From IMG/VR virus record IMGVR_UViG_3300022921_001805, positions 1 to 43,713 of that record: a DNA stretch of 43,713 nucleotides, one strand, 5' to 3'. The DNA comes from a virus. The notes beneath the pieces are model-generated. The model was not told the DNA's origin. It saw only the letters and a program-made list of their open reading frames with translations, and did no database searches. This document shows, in pieces, positions 8,487 through 16,729 of this stretch; positions within the stretch are counted from its first letter, which is position 1; every line of letters starts with the position of its first letter. The translations under genes were made by a program, and so were the position numbers.

Positions 8487-9246
8487 TTAACAATTTCCAA
8501 CCTTTAATTCGCTGTTCTCTAAAATACTGATTCATTAAATGTTTGGATGGTGTACCATCTAAACCCTGCTGATTTGATTCCCATATAGAATTCTCATCTC
8601 CCCCATATTTTCCACCCTTTAGACTTCCCCACAGTTCCATATCATCCGATGGATGTGGTGGTACGATTGTAGGAATACCGGCATATTTTTGTAACATATA
8701 AGAGAAATGCATATCTTCACCACATATATTATATTTTGGGTCAGGTAATTCTCTAACTAAATACGATAACCATTCTTTTTTAAAGAACCAACTATGTCCA
8801 ACAAAATCAACTTGAACAGGTTCGTGATGATTTCCCCTCGTTGGCCAACCCACTCGAACGTATGGTTCAAAATACGAAGATTCTTGCGGTGGTCTTGGTT
8901 GGGGGTATATTAAACCAACAGTTCCCAATAATCCCTCATGTGTTTTCATTGTTTCTAAACAATTTTCTATCCATCTACGACCAGGAATCGTATCATCATC
9001 AAATACTACTACATAAGGATTTATTGAATTCATAGCAAAGTAGAATCTTGCCCAAACCCCAAAGTTGTAATTACAATACGCAACAGGTATTTCACCCCCA
9101 ATATCATAATTTAATAAATCATTATCACCAGGATTATTATACCACAATAAAATTTCAGTAGGTGGTACACTTTGATTTTTAAGTGCATCTAATTGCTCAT
9201 CGAGATTTTTACCTCGCTTATAACCATTTAATATTGCTGTAACCAT
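8476..9246 (-). CDS. GT2-like glycosyltransferase
   Basis: A 256-residue GT-A enzyme. It starts VTAILNGYKRGKNLDEQLDA with a GT2-type helix after the first strand. ILLWYNNPGDND follows at about 32-43. The metal/nucleotide-sugar motif is DDD at residues 83-85 in YVVVFDDDTIPGRRW. A GHSWFFKKEWL segment and a CGEDMHFSYMLQKY segment supply acceptor-side acidic residues (GED). No membrane segment. The start forms TAATG with the stop of the large fusion gene before it. Donor and acceptor are unknown. Assignment to GT2-type glycosyltransferases is well supported by the motif order. Confidence 0.8.
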   Translation of the reverse strand: MVTAILNGYKRGKNLDEQLDALKNQSVPPTEILLWYNNPGDNDLLNYDIGGEIPVAYCNYNFGVWARFYFAMNSINPYVVVFDDDTIPGRRWIENCLETMKTHEGLLGTVGLIYPQPRPPQESSYFEPYVRVGWPTRGNHHEPVQVDFVGHSWFFKKEWLSYLVRELPDPKYNICGEDMHFSYMLQKYAGIPTIVPPHPSDDMELWGSLKGGKYGGDENSIWESNQQGLDGTPSKHLMNQYFREQRIKGWKLLNEK

Positions 9247-11534
9247 TATTTAATTCCGTTTATCATTCCATATTCATCAAAGGTTGGAGGCGAACCCCAC
9301 TTTGATATCCATTTTTTCATATTATCTTGTTCAGCTTTCATTTGTCTTTCTGAACTTCTACCATCATTTTCTTCTAATCTATGAGAACCCCTTGCACCAA
9401 AGTGCCAGATTAAAGATGTAGTTGGTAAAATAAACTCAAATCCATTTTGTAACATTCGTAGGAATAAATCCATATCATCATAAGATGCAGGTGCGAATAG
9501 TGGGTCATTACCTCCTATTTCATCCCAATCTTTTTTTCTAATTAATGCACTTACACCTTCACCCTTTGGGATTTCAAAATCGTTCATTTCAGTAAACTCT
9601 TTAGCAAATTCATCAAAAGCATCTGAGTTAAAATCATAGTGATATGCTCCAAACGCATCCTGAGGTACTACTACAGTACCTTGTCTACTTTCTGAATTGG
9701 TAAACATCTTAGGTTCTACTCTATGAGAATTAACCCACATCTTTTTGTACGGATACTTATCAAATACATCAAATAATGCTTTATCCCAATTAGGAGTTAC
9801 ATAGAAATCTGAATGTAGGAACATAATGTACTCAGTTTCTACTCTATCAGCACAAAAGTTCATTCCACCACCAATACCCTTTGGGTTATCATTTTTATCG
9901 ATGTAGTATTCTAAGTTGTATCTTTCAGAGTTTTCCTTCAACCATTCATCGGTTCCATCATTACAATTTTCTGCATGAATGATAAATGGAGCATCTTTAA
10001 AATAAGAGTTCTTACGAACACTATCTACTGCTATTTTTAGATATTCTAAGTTATTAAACGTAGAAATACAAAATGTAAGAGGAGGAGTTTCTAATACCTG
10101 TTTATTCCATTCACTTTTTAGATATTCACCATCAATCAATCGTAAATCATTTGCACCATCTCCCCAAATAATTTGAGTTAGTGAGTAAATGTTTTCAAAT
10201 GGCACTTTTCGTAATGAACCTATATCAATAATTTTAAAATCAGAAAAATCATTTTTGATTAGAATATTATTCGGTGATACATCTTCAAACGAAACACCCA
10301 ACTCATTAGAAATTTGAGTGTGTTTTGAAATCACATCGTTATAGAATTGTACTGCAGTTTCTCTATCTGAGAAATGTTGATGAAATTTATCTCTCAATTC
10401 AAATGCATAATCTCTTTCGTAAAAATTGTTTGCAGATTTGATAATCAAAGGATAATAATCTGAATGGTATTCAGTAATAATGATATCCGTTGTTATCTTG
10501 AATGTTTTTACTATTTTATTCTCTTCAGTTTGTGTATAATCTAATATTCGATTAACTAAACTTTCATCAGAAACTATGCTCGAATCTATCCATGGGTCAT
10601 GTCTTTTGATTACAAAAAAACTTTTAGTTTCTCCATTCACTTCACATCCATCCCATACCTCATATGCTCTTCGGGGTTTATCAACATGAGTTGATTGAAT
10701 CGGGGTAATATTGCTTGGAGAAATTTCAATTTGACCAGTTCCCTTTACATAGATTTCTTCTACTCGTATCTTACCATCCATTATAATATAATCTTCATTA
10801 AAGTTAAACGTATGAGTACCAATAAGTTTAGGGTACCAATCTGCTTCAATTTCATGTACAATCTTTTCGGTGTAGTTATTGTTATCATCAAATTCAACCG
10901 ATTTAAAAACCAAACCTCCACCATATAATTTAGTGTTATTTTGAACAGGTCTTATCAGTTTACCTTCCCATTCAAACATCTTACCTGCTGGTCTTGAGTT
11001 AGTTACAGTTTGTGCACCAACTACTTTCCAATCTCCTAATAAAGTATCAGACGTAAAAATAGTTAACTTGTTATCCAAATCAATACCAGAAGTTGTAAAT
11101 AAGAAGTACTTACCATCACGTTGAATTATTTCAATATCTGAAGTTCTTACATTTTCTGCTATTATTTTTGAAGGTACCCATTTGTTTGGAAACTCTTTTG
11201 CTTCATATAGAATAATCTTACCCGAATCACCTGTTTCAGGAATCATATAAATTTTACCATCGTCTTCAAATACATTTGGAAATGATAAGTGAAATGGTTC
11301 TTCTATAATTTTAGTAGGAGTTGTAATAGATAAATCATCATTAATAATACTATAAGATATGACACCTTTTTTGTAATCATATTCTTCAAAAAATAAATAA
11401 TTTACACCATTATGTTTATACACAAATGGGTCTGCATAATAAGTTCCAACAGGTGAATTAATTGATACATAATCAGTAGTATCAAATAAATCTTCGCCTC
11501 TTTTCTTTATTCCAATAAACCACTTATTTTTCAT
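9246..11534 (-). CDS. Three-part fusion: beta-propeller-like, kinase-like and GT2 domains
   Basis: A 762-residue multidomain protein. Residues 1 to about 290 resemble the five-bladed propeller found at the N-terminus of glucosamine inositolphosphorylceramide transferases and glycosidase-like enzymes: repeated short blades with YYADPFVY (32-39), YLFFEEY (46-52), FPNVFEDDGKIYMIPETG (85-102) and RPAG (181-184). Residues about 300-460 carry a kinase-like core: EDVSPNNILI (417-426, similar to the HxDxxPxN loop) and IIDIGS (435-440, DxG-like). Residues about 484-762 are a GT2 glycosyltransferase starting PPLTFCISTFNNLEYLK, with HSD at 574-576. The protein could phosphorylate and glycosylate one acceptor in succession. 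The GT2 part is firm. The other two are fold-level guesses. Confidence 0.72.
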   Translation of the reverse strand: MKNKWFIGIKKRGEDLFDTTDYVSINSPVGTYYADPFVYKHNGVNYLFFEEYDYKKGVISYSIINDDLSITTPTKIIEEPFHLSFPNVFEDDGKIYMIPETGDSGKIILYEAKEFPNKWVPSKIIAENVRTSDIEIIQRDGKYFLFTTSGIDLDNKLTIFTSDTLLGDWKVVGAQTVTNSRPAGKMFEWEGKLIRPVQNNTKLYGGGLVFKSVEFDDNNNYTEKIVHEIEADWYPKLIGTHTFNFNEDYIIMDGKIRVEEIYVKGTGQIEISPSNITPIQSTHVDKPRRAYEVWDGCEVNGETKSFFVIKRHDPWIDSSIVSDESLVNRILDYTQTEENKIVKTFKITTDIIITEYHSDYYPLIIKSANNFYERDYAFELRDKFHQHFSDRETAVQFYNDVISKHTQISNELGVSFEDVSPNNILIKNDFSDFKIIDIGSLRKVPFENIYSLTQIIWGDGANDLRLIDGEYLKSEWNKQVLETPPLTFCISTFNNLEYLKIAVDSVRKNSYFKDAPFIIHAENCNDGTDEWLKENSERYNLEYYIDKNDNPKGIGGGMNFCADRVETEYIMFLHSDFYVTPNWDKALFDVFDKYPYKKMWVNSHRVEPKMFTNSESRQGTVVVPQDAFGAYHYDFNSDAFDEFAKEFTEMNDFEIPKGEGVSALIRKKDWDEIGGNDPLFAPASYDDMDLFLRMLQNGFEFILPTTSLIWHFGARGSHRLEENDGRSSERQMKAEQDNMKKWISKWGSPPTFDEYGMINGIK

Positions 11535-12162
11535 TTTGTATAACTAATTTTCTTTTATATCCTTCTTTAGCAACTACATAGGGAAGTTGTGAATCGGGAT
11601 TATCTTTTACTTCTTGTGGAACATACAACCATTTGTAAGCCATTTTATCTTTGTATTGTTCTCTATTTTTAATCAAATCAACCCACGTACCTCGATAACC
11701 TGCTCCGAAATCAACCCATTTTACTTCTGAGTGATTGATGTAATGTTTTATCAAATTAAACCACATATACTTTGCCATATATCGATGGTTTGTAGTTTCT
11801 TTGTTATATAGAGGTGGATGACAATAAACATATTCACCAAATCGTTCAACAAAATGAATTGATAAAATAGTATTATCTTCCGTATATGCTGCAAACAAAT
11901 CAATAACACCTAATTGATTCAAACTATGAATGTGTTGTGGTGGAAATCCCCATTGTCTTTTTTCACCACGAATTAATTGCTGTTGCCAGAGTACCATGAA
12001 GAAATAAACTATTTCTGCATCATACTGAATTAAATCGTAAGTTAAATCATTATTGTGTTTAACAGTATATTTGTAGTTCTTCTTACCAGTTGTAGCAAGA
12101 GAACTAATGTATTCTTCAAAACTCGATACATTCGTGTTTATTAGAAAAGGAGTTTCCATCAT
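11524..12162 (-). CDS. GNAT/FemAB-like acyltransferase
   Basis: A 212-residue protein with the pattern of the CelD/FemAB branch of the GNAT fold. IDLFAAYTEDNTILSIHFVERFG (about 108-130) looks like the central strands that carry the acyl donor site. A helix (YMAKYMWFNLIKHY) follows. VKWVDFGAGYRGTW and YKWLYVP form the C-terminal strands, as in proteins that add acyl or aminoacyl groups to sugars. The first ATG overlaps the preceding stop (ATGA), and a second ATG follows directly. Located between a GT8-like enzyme and the large fusion, it probably acylates an amino sugar in the glycan. Family recognition is moderate and the substrate unknown. Confidence 0.5.
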   Translation of the reverse strand: MMETPFLINTNVSSFEEYISSLATTGKKNYKYTVKHNNDLTYDLIQYDAEIVYFFMVLWQQQLIRGEKRQWGFPPQHIHSLNQLGVIDLFAAYTEDNTILSIHFVERFGEYVYCHPPLYNKETTNHRYMAKYMWFNLIKHYINHSEVKWVDFGAGYRGTWVDLIKNREQYKDKMAYKWLYVPQEVKDNPDSQLPYVVAKEGYKRKLVIQNEK

Positions 12163-13109
12163 TGATTATATAATTTTTGAAGAGCATCAGAACAACCTTC
12201 TGCTAATCTCAAAAAATCTCTAATAGTAAAATCCATTCTAAAGTTTTTGTAATGAATATGGATTGATTCTCCGATGTTATCTTCTATATCTAATCTATCA
12301 TTCATTATGGTTCCTCGTAACTTATCACCTGCAAGTGGAATCATACCAGCGTTTACATTCATGTGTGCATCCAAATCTTCTAAGAACAAACCATCATCAC
12401 AACCCATATAACCATACAATTCCAAATCTTTCTGAATTGCAGTTGGTTTATGACCACATCCTGCATAATGCATCATATAGATATCTTGAATTTTATCTAC
12501 TTCAGCATCTTGTAGAGATTTTCCTCTATATCCGTCTGCCCAAATTCGAGTAAAATGCCATCTTGCTGGAAGTTCGGTTGGTTGTAATCCCGATTTACCG
12601 ATTGCCCAATTCATGTGTCCCATTTCGCCTCCCCACTGTCCTACAACATAAGGTGGTTTCCAAAACTCCATCATTTTTTCAAGATGAATTCTATCTGCCA
12701 AAATGATACCCGAACTCCAATAGTATTCGAATAAATCCTTTAACCCATCCATTGAAAGTTGGGTTTGGTTTTCTACCATCCAATCATACCAAATATCATA
12801 CGTGTTTCCATATCTAAGGTATAATTCTCCTTTTTCAAATTCTTGAAAAATATCAGGAGTATTTTTATGGATGATTACATCTGCATCCATGTAAAGAAAT
12901 CTTTCATGACCTGATTGTAAAAAGTGTTCGATTGCAGATATTAAATTAAAATGACCAGTTGGATATTCAGGACGAAATACCTCTTCACCTAAAACATAAT
13001 ATTCAGCATCAATAGATTCTGCGTAATGTTTTTGTGATGGAATACAATATTCTGCATAATCTTCTGCTTCCTTTCCTACTACGATTGTGTATATTGCGTT
13101 CTTTTTCAT
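12159..13109 (-). CDS. GT8-like glycosyltransferase
   Basis: A 316-residue retaining-type GT-A enzyme by motif. AIYTIVVGKEAEDYAEYCIP at the N-terminus is followed by a SAIEHFLQSGHERFLYMDADVIIHK stretch, with DAD at residues 75-77 as the metal-binding DxD. EYYWSSGIILADR (about 128-140) is the acceptor-side segment, and a late YMMHYAGCGHKP segment carries the His often seen binding metal in GT8. No membrane anchor. It is coupled to the GNAT-like gene by an ATGA overlap and separated from the upstream gene by one base. The sugar donor is unknown. Confidence 0.72.
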   Translation of the reverse strand: MKKNAIYTIVVGKEAEDYAEYCIPSQKHYAESIDAEYYVLGEEVFRPEYPTGHFNLISAIEHFLQSGHERFLYMDADVIIHKNTPDIFQEFEKGELYLRYGNTYDIWYDWMVENQTQLSMDGLKDLFEYYWSSGIILADRIHLEKMMEFWKPPYVVGQWGGEMGHMNWAIGKSGLQPTELPARWHFTRIWADGYRGKSLQDAEVDKIQDIYMMHYAGCGHKPTAIQKDLELYGYMGCDDGLFLEDLDAHMNVNAGMIPLAGDKLRGTIMNDRLDIEDNIGESIHIHYKNFRMDFTIRDFLRLAEGCSDALQKLYNQ

Positions 13110-13110
13110 C

Positions 13111-13743
13111 TTAATAATCTTTAAAAGTTATGTAATCATTAAATAAATTTTTTACATCACCACTCATAACTTTCTGATGAATAGTATCCGTAACTTTGTA
13201 GAAAATCATATCCATTAATCGATATACTTTGTCAGAATCTACCTTATCAATTAACTCTAAAATTCTTGCTTCGTATCTATCAGTTGTTTTTCTCTTATCA
13301 AAAATACAATGACAAACTAAATGAACCAATTCATCATTTGGATGTAGGTGGTTGATATACACATCCGTTACTTCAACTCTATTATCTAATGCACTTCTCG
13401 TTAATCTTTTATCTATATTAACAAATGCAACGTTGTTTGCAACACTTCTATAATACATTCCTGTCATAATATCAAAGTGAACATCCAATTCTTGATGTTT
13501 GAAATGAATATGTGGTTGTGCACCATACAAACAAGGGGAATTATCCTGATATATTTGGTAGTTTATTGGTTTTACTGTATCTACCACATCTTTGATATAA
13601 ATGGTTGGAATTAAAACATCAATATCATTTTCAATCGAAGATTCGGTTGGAATCAAATCTAAATTTCGTAAAGTAGAAAATCTTCCATTTGTAACCTCAT
13701 TGATGATTTTAAATGTTTCTTTAATTAAGATATCTTTAGTCAT
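13111..13743 (-). CDS. Minimal nucleotidyltransferase-like protein
   Basis: A 210-residue protein. Residues 39-46 (NDIDVLIP) and a later strand VHFDIMTG give the D-x-D ... D arrangement of the DNA polymerase-beta-type nucleotidyltransferase superfamily. An all-helical C-terminal part (DELVHLVCHCIFDKRKTTDRYEARIL) resembles the helical half of aminoglycoside-type or MNT nucleotidyltransferases. A GxS pair, usual just before the first Asp, is not obvious. The true chemistry (nucleotidyl transfer to a small molecule, protein or glycan) is not readable. It overlaps the gene before it by eight bases. Context suggests a role in glycan assembly. Family assignment is tentative. Confidence 0.45.
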   Translation of the reverse strand: MTKDILIKETFKIINEVTNGRFSTLRNLDLIPTESSIENDIDVLIPTIYIKDVVDTVKPINYQIYQDNSPCLYGAQPHIHFKHQELDVHFDIMTGMYYRSVANNVAFVNIDKRLTRSALDNRVEVTDVYINHLHPNDELVHLVCHCIFDKRKTTDRYEARILELIDKVDSDKVYRLMDMIFYKVTDTIHQKVMSGDVKNLFNDYITFKDY

Positions 13744-13954
13744 CGTATGAAGTTATTTTTTTATATTCAATCATTTTATTTGCACTATTGACAACATGAG
13801 ATGCGAACTGAGTAAATTCTTCAGGTTTCATTTCTATTCTAAGTGCATCATTTTGTAAGTGAATTATCGGACCATCATTTAGTTCAATTTCTAAATAACC
13901 TAATGCCTGGTCTTTGAATTCTACTCTTGCTAATTCTTTTTGTATTACTCCCAT
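13736..13954 (-). CDS. Small conserved-looking phage protein, unknown
   Basis: A 72-residue acidic protein with no domain I recognise. It reads as alternating beta strands (LARVEFKDQALGYLEIEL, then GPIIHLQNDALRIEM) and a C-terminal helix (EEFTQFASHVVNSANKM). No Cys pairs, signal peptide or membrane segment. It follows a GT2 gene after two bases and overlaps the nucleotidyltransferase-like gene, so it is expressed with the glycan operon. Codon use and spacing look like the neighbours, and it is very likely a real gene. Confidence 0.6.
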   Translation of the reverse strand: MGVIQKELARVEFKDQALGYLEIELNDGPIIHLQNDALRIEMKPEEFTQFASHVVNSANKMIEYKKITSYDD

Positions 13955-13956
13955 AA

Positions 13957-14586
13957 TTAAAGTGTTTCGTAGTATTCGTTTTGTTTTTCTTGTCTTTTAA
14001 TATCTTTTGGATGATATAGAGAAAACACCTCTTCTTGAGGTAATACCGTAAGAGTATTATACCCTTTGATTCTTTCATGCACTTTACCTTCCCATTCAAT
14101 CTCTGAAGTTCTACGATAGATTCGTGTCTGAACATCTGGCCAGTTTACCCAACCCTGTTCGTTTACATTCCATCTCCATTTGTTAATATGTTCCTGTGTT
14201 AATCCTTCTACTGTATTGATTCTTGGTACAAAGAACAAATCTACATCTTTATTTGCTTCCAATAATTCGTGCATATTCTCAATCAAATATTCATGCGGAA
14301 TTTCATCAGCATCGATTTGGAAAATAAAGATACCCTTTGCGGTTTCTTTTAAATTATTCTTAAATGAAGCAAAATCATCATTGAGTGGAAATCCAACCAC
14401 TCTAATATTTTGATGAAGTGTATTGACTATATTTAAATAATCTTGAACATCTTTAGTAACACCATCTTCATCGTATTGAATTAAAATCTCATCATCCGGT
14501 TGAATTCTCGGATGAAGAAAGTTTACTAACCTCGTAATCTCTTCTATTTCGTTGCAAACTGTGATTGCGTATGTAACATTAAGCAT
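13957..14586 (-). CDS. GT2-family glycosyltransferase
   Basis: A 209-residue small GT2 enzyme. The start VTYAITVCNEIEEITRLVNF is the first strand and helix. DDEILIQYDEDG (31-42) is the nucleotide-binding segment. IFIFQIDADEIPH (86-98) holds DADE at 92-95, the metal-binding motif in the form seen in GT2 enzymes of the WaaE/SunS group. A late RIYRRTSEIEWEGKVHERI segment is the acceptor-side element typical of that group (W...G.VHE). The WaaE-type enzymes add glucose or heptose to LPS core. The real substrate here is unknown. It overlaps the gene before it by eight bases. Confidence 0.82.
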   Translation of the reverse strand: MLNVTYAITVCNEIEEITRLVNFLHPRIQPDDEILIQYDEDGVTKDVQDYLNIVNTLHQNIRVVGFPLNDDFASFKNNLKETAKGIFIFQIDADEIPHEYLIENMHELLEANKDVDLFFVPRINTVEGLTQEHINKWRWNVNEQGWVNWPDVQTRIYRRTSEIEWEGKVHERIKGYNTLTVLPQEEVFSLYHPKDIKRQEKQNEYYETL

Positions 14587-15061
14587 AATATCTTTCTAAT
14601 ATTTCTTTCTTAAAATAAACTTTACTCACATATTTAATACCATCTAAGTTGTAAGTTCTAAATGGTATTTGTGGTTTTTTAAGTAATGCAGAGTTTTTTA
14701 TATGTGCTTTATAAATTCTATCACCCGATATATCTATTGATGGGGCTAACTCTGATAATAATACAAGTTCTTTATCTTCATTTAAAACTTCTTTATCAGT
14801 AATAATTTTCTTTCCCCATTCAAAAAAATACTGAGGTTTTAAATCAGATAATTTTAATCCATAAATTACCTTTTTATATACACCAGTAACAAAAATTAAT
14901 GTTTCATCAACTCCCTTTAAAGAACGTGTTTTACCATCAGAGTACTTATAGGTAGAAATTCGATAGACATCATTTGGTTGTATCATCATTCTTGAAATTC
15001 GTTCTTCTTTTTGAATAAATTGTCTGTATTGTCTACTAAAATTTTGTTTTTGTTCAGCCAT
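14579..15061 (-). CDS. Unknown protein between glycosyltransferase genes
   Basis: A 160-residue basic protein, not recognised. The N-terminus is helical and charged (QNFSRQYRQFIQKEER). A beta-rich middle follows (DVYRISTYKYSDGKTRSLKG, ETLIFVTGVYKKVIYGLKL), which could be an SH3-like or OB-like barrel. The C-terminal part reads GIKYVSKVYFKKEILERYY. No enzyme motif was found. The ATG forms TAATG with the preceding GT4 gene. Its basic beta-barrel look resembles small phage nucleic-acid- or scaffold-binding proteins more than a glycan enzyme. That is only an impression. Confidence 0.55.
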   Translation of the reverse strand: MAEQKQNFSRQYRQFIQKEERISRMMIQPNDVYRISTYKYSDGKTRSLKGVDETLIFVTGVYKKVIYGLKLSDLKPQYFFEWGKKIITDKEVLNEDKELVLLSELAPSIDISGDRIYKAHIKNSALLKKPQIPFRTYNLDGIKYVSKVYFKKEILERYYA

Positions 15062-16401
15062 TACAATTTAGTTAGTTTTGGTAATTTAAGTTCGGGTTTT
15101 TCAGGTTGTTTATTTAATTTAGGTAACTTGAGTTTATTTTCTCCCAATTTAGGTAAATTAAATGCTTTTTGTACAGGAATATTTCCTGTATATTTGTCCA
15201 TAATTTTACCAAGTTCTTCTGTCATTTTTTCCATCGTAAAGTTATTTACAATGTTAGTTCTTAATCCTGATGCTTTTTGTAAGAACGAATCATATTCATT
15301 GAATACCTGATAAAGTTTATTTGCTGCATTTGAGTAATTTACAGTAAACCATTTTGATTCTTTAATTAAAAACTTATCTTGAGCAGAACTATCAATATCA
15401 GTTAATTGACCATCGAGAAAAACTGTATGTTGCTCGGGTAAGAAATCTACATGACCACTCCACTTAGAAACCAAGATTGGTTTACCTGTTGTTGCAAACT
15501 CTGCAAGTGGTCTACCATATCCTTCACCTTTAGTAAATGATACCATTGCCTTTACTTTTGGGTGATTGTAAAGTTCTGCCATTTCAGTATCTTTTAAATC
15601 ACCATGTAATAAATAAATTGGTGGTATATCACTACCCAAATCTTTAATTATATTTTCAATTTTTTCTCGTGTAGTTTCTCTATCCATTACTGAGAATCCT
15701 GCATGAGATGTTTTTAGGATAAGACCTGGTCTTTTATCTTTTGGTAAGTACTTAAAGACAGTTGCAAAAGTTTTGATTACCATACCAACATCCTTTCTAT
15801 CCTGGCCCAAGTTTCCTTTTAGCCAATGACCCACAAATAAGAAATTAAAATCAGTTTCAATACCTTCTAACACATCTATTTCTGATTTTGAATAGTTGAT
15901 ATAAGTGTCAATATCTACCCCCTCAAAAAGAACTTCAACAGGTTTTTGAGTTTTAAAAACGTTAATCACTTCACCGGTTTGCTTGTTTTGTTCCTGAAAT
16001 TGGGTTTTATCAAAAAGAGATTTAGTAAATTGTGAAGGTACGAGAATTAAATCCATTTTATTTGCACCATCAATAAACTCTTTTGGAATTACGGTTGTTT
16101 CCACCCCTGCAGTGATACCAATATTAAAGTTACCCTTTGGTTCAAATTCGTTAGCAACTGACATCTGAATAAAGATATCCGGTTTTCTACTAACTTGAGT
16201 AGCAACGTTTGCTAACATTTTTTGTCCAAATTCAGTACTTGGGTCTGCTTGGTTTTGTGGAGTGTTTCCCCAACGAGTTGGTACAATTTTTACATCGTAC
16301 TTATCTAAATCAAATAAACTTCTAAGGATATCTCTTGCATGGTCTCCGTAGCCACTTCGGGTAAATACAGGTGCTTGATATACTAATAAAGGTTTGCTCA
16401 T
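15061..16401 (-). CDS. GT4-family glycosyltransferase with LPKL-repeat tail
   Basis: A 446-residue GT-B enzyme. The N-terminal domain starts LLVYQAPVFTRSGYGDHARD, with the glycine-rich SGYG acceptor loop. The C-terminal donor domain has LFVGHW, a helix, then MVSFTKGEGYGRPLAEFATTGKPILVS, the E-x7-E-type motif of GT4 retaining transferases. After about residue 413 there is a 33-residue tail with (N/K)LPKL repeated three times and rich in Lys/Pro, outside the GT-B fold. The start uses the recurrent context AAGTTATG. It is paired with another GT4 two genes upstream. Confidence 0.85.
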   Translation of the reverse strand: MSKPLLVYQAPVFTRSGYGDHARDILRSLFDLDKYDVKIVPTRWGNTPQNQADPSTEFGQKMLANVATQVSRKPDIFIQMSVANEFEPKGNFNIGITAGVETTVIPKEFIDGANKMDLILVPSQFTKSLFDKTQFQEQNKQTGEVINVFKTQKPVEVLFEGVDIDTYINYSKSEIDVLEGIETDFNFLFVGHWLKGNLGQDRKDVGMVIKTFATVFKYLPKDKRPGLILKTSHAGFSVMDRETTREKIENIIKDLGSDIPPIYLLHGDLKDTEMAELYNHPKVKAMVSFTKGEGYGRPLAEFATTGKPILVSKWSGHVDFLPEQHTVFLDGQLTDIDSSAQDKFLIKESKWFTVNYSNAANKLYQVFNEYDSFLQKASGLRTNIVNNFTMEKMTEELGKIMDKYTGNIPVQKAFNLPKLGENKLKLPKLNKQPEKPELKLPKLTKL

Positions 16402-16407
16402 AACTTC

Positions 16408-16728
16408 TTATCTTTTATATGCGGTAATATTTATAATTTGGTAATTTTCGTTGAAAGTGATTACATCCATAATCTCCAACTTTTCTTCACCAATTGTGAT
16501 TGTAATTTCGTTAAAGGTTTTATTATTGGAATGATGGATAGTATGTACATCTAAAGTAAAATCTAAATCAAACAACCCAGCGTTTGCATTTAGTACTTCT
16601 TCTCTACCTTTGATATTAATATCCCAATCAACTAAGTGAATATCTGAAGAATATAGATGCGATAATCCCTTTATATCTTTGTTCTTAAATCTATCAAAAT
16701 AATCTTGTGATTTTTTAATATACATCAT
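16408..16728 (-). CDS. SnoaL/NTF2-like small protein
   Basis: I start this at the ATG directly after the preceding stop (TAAGATG, 16728), giving 106 residues. A longer frame upstream would run inside the GT4 gene. The product (SQDYFDRFKNKDIKGLSHLY, then DIHLVDWDINIKGREEVLNA, later strands LDVHTIHHSN and EKLEIMDVITFNENYQIINI) has the helix-helix-strand pattern and length of the NTF2-like cone fold used by SnoaL-type isomerases and many binding proteins. The GREEV segment is typical. It could be a small-molecule enzyme acting on a sugar intermediate or a binding protein. It lies between two GT4 genes. Confidence 0.65.
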   Translation of the reverse strand: MMYIKKSQDYFDRFKNKDIKGLSHLYSSDIHLVDWDINIKGREEVLNANAGLFDLDFTLDVHTIHHSNNKTFNEITITIGEEKLEIMDVITFNENYQIINITAYKR

Positions 16729-16729
16729 C

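Noticed and set aside
13884-14135. 83-codon minus-strand frame overlapping a GT2 gene
   Set aside because: It overlaps the GT2 gene and the 72-residue gene in another frame, and its translation is Lys-rich without motifs.
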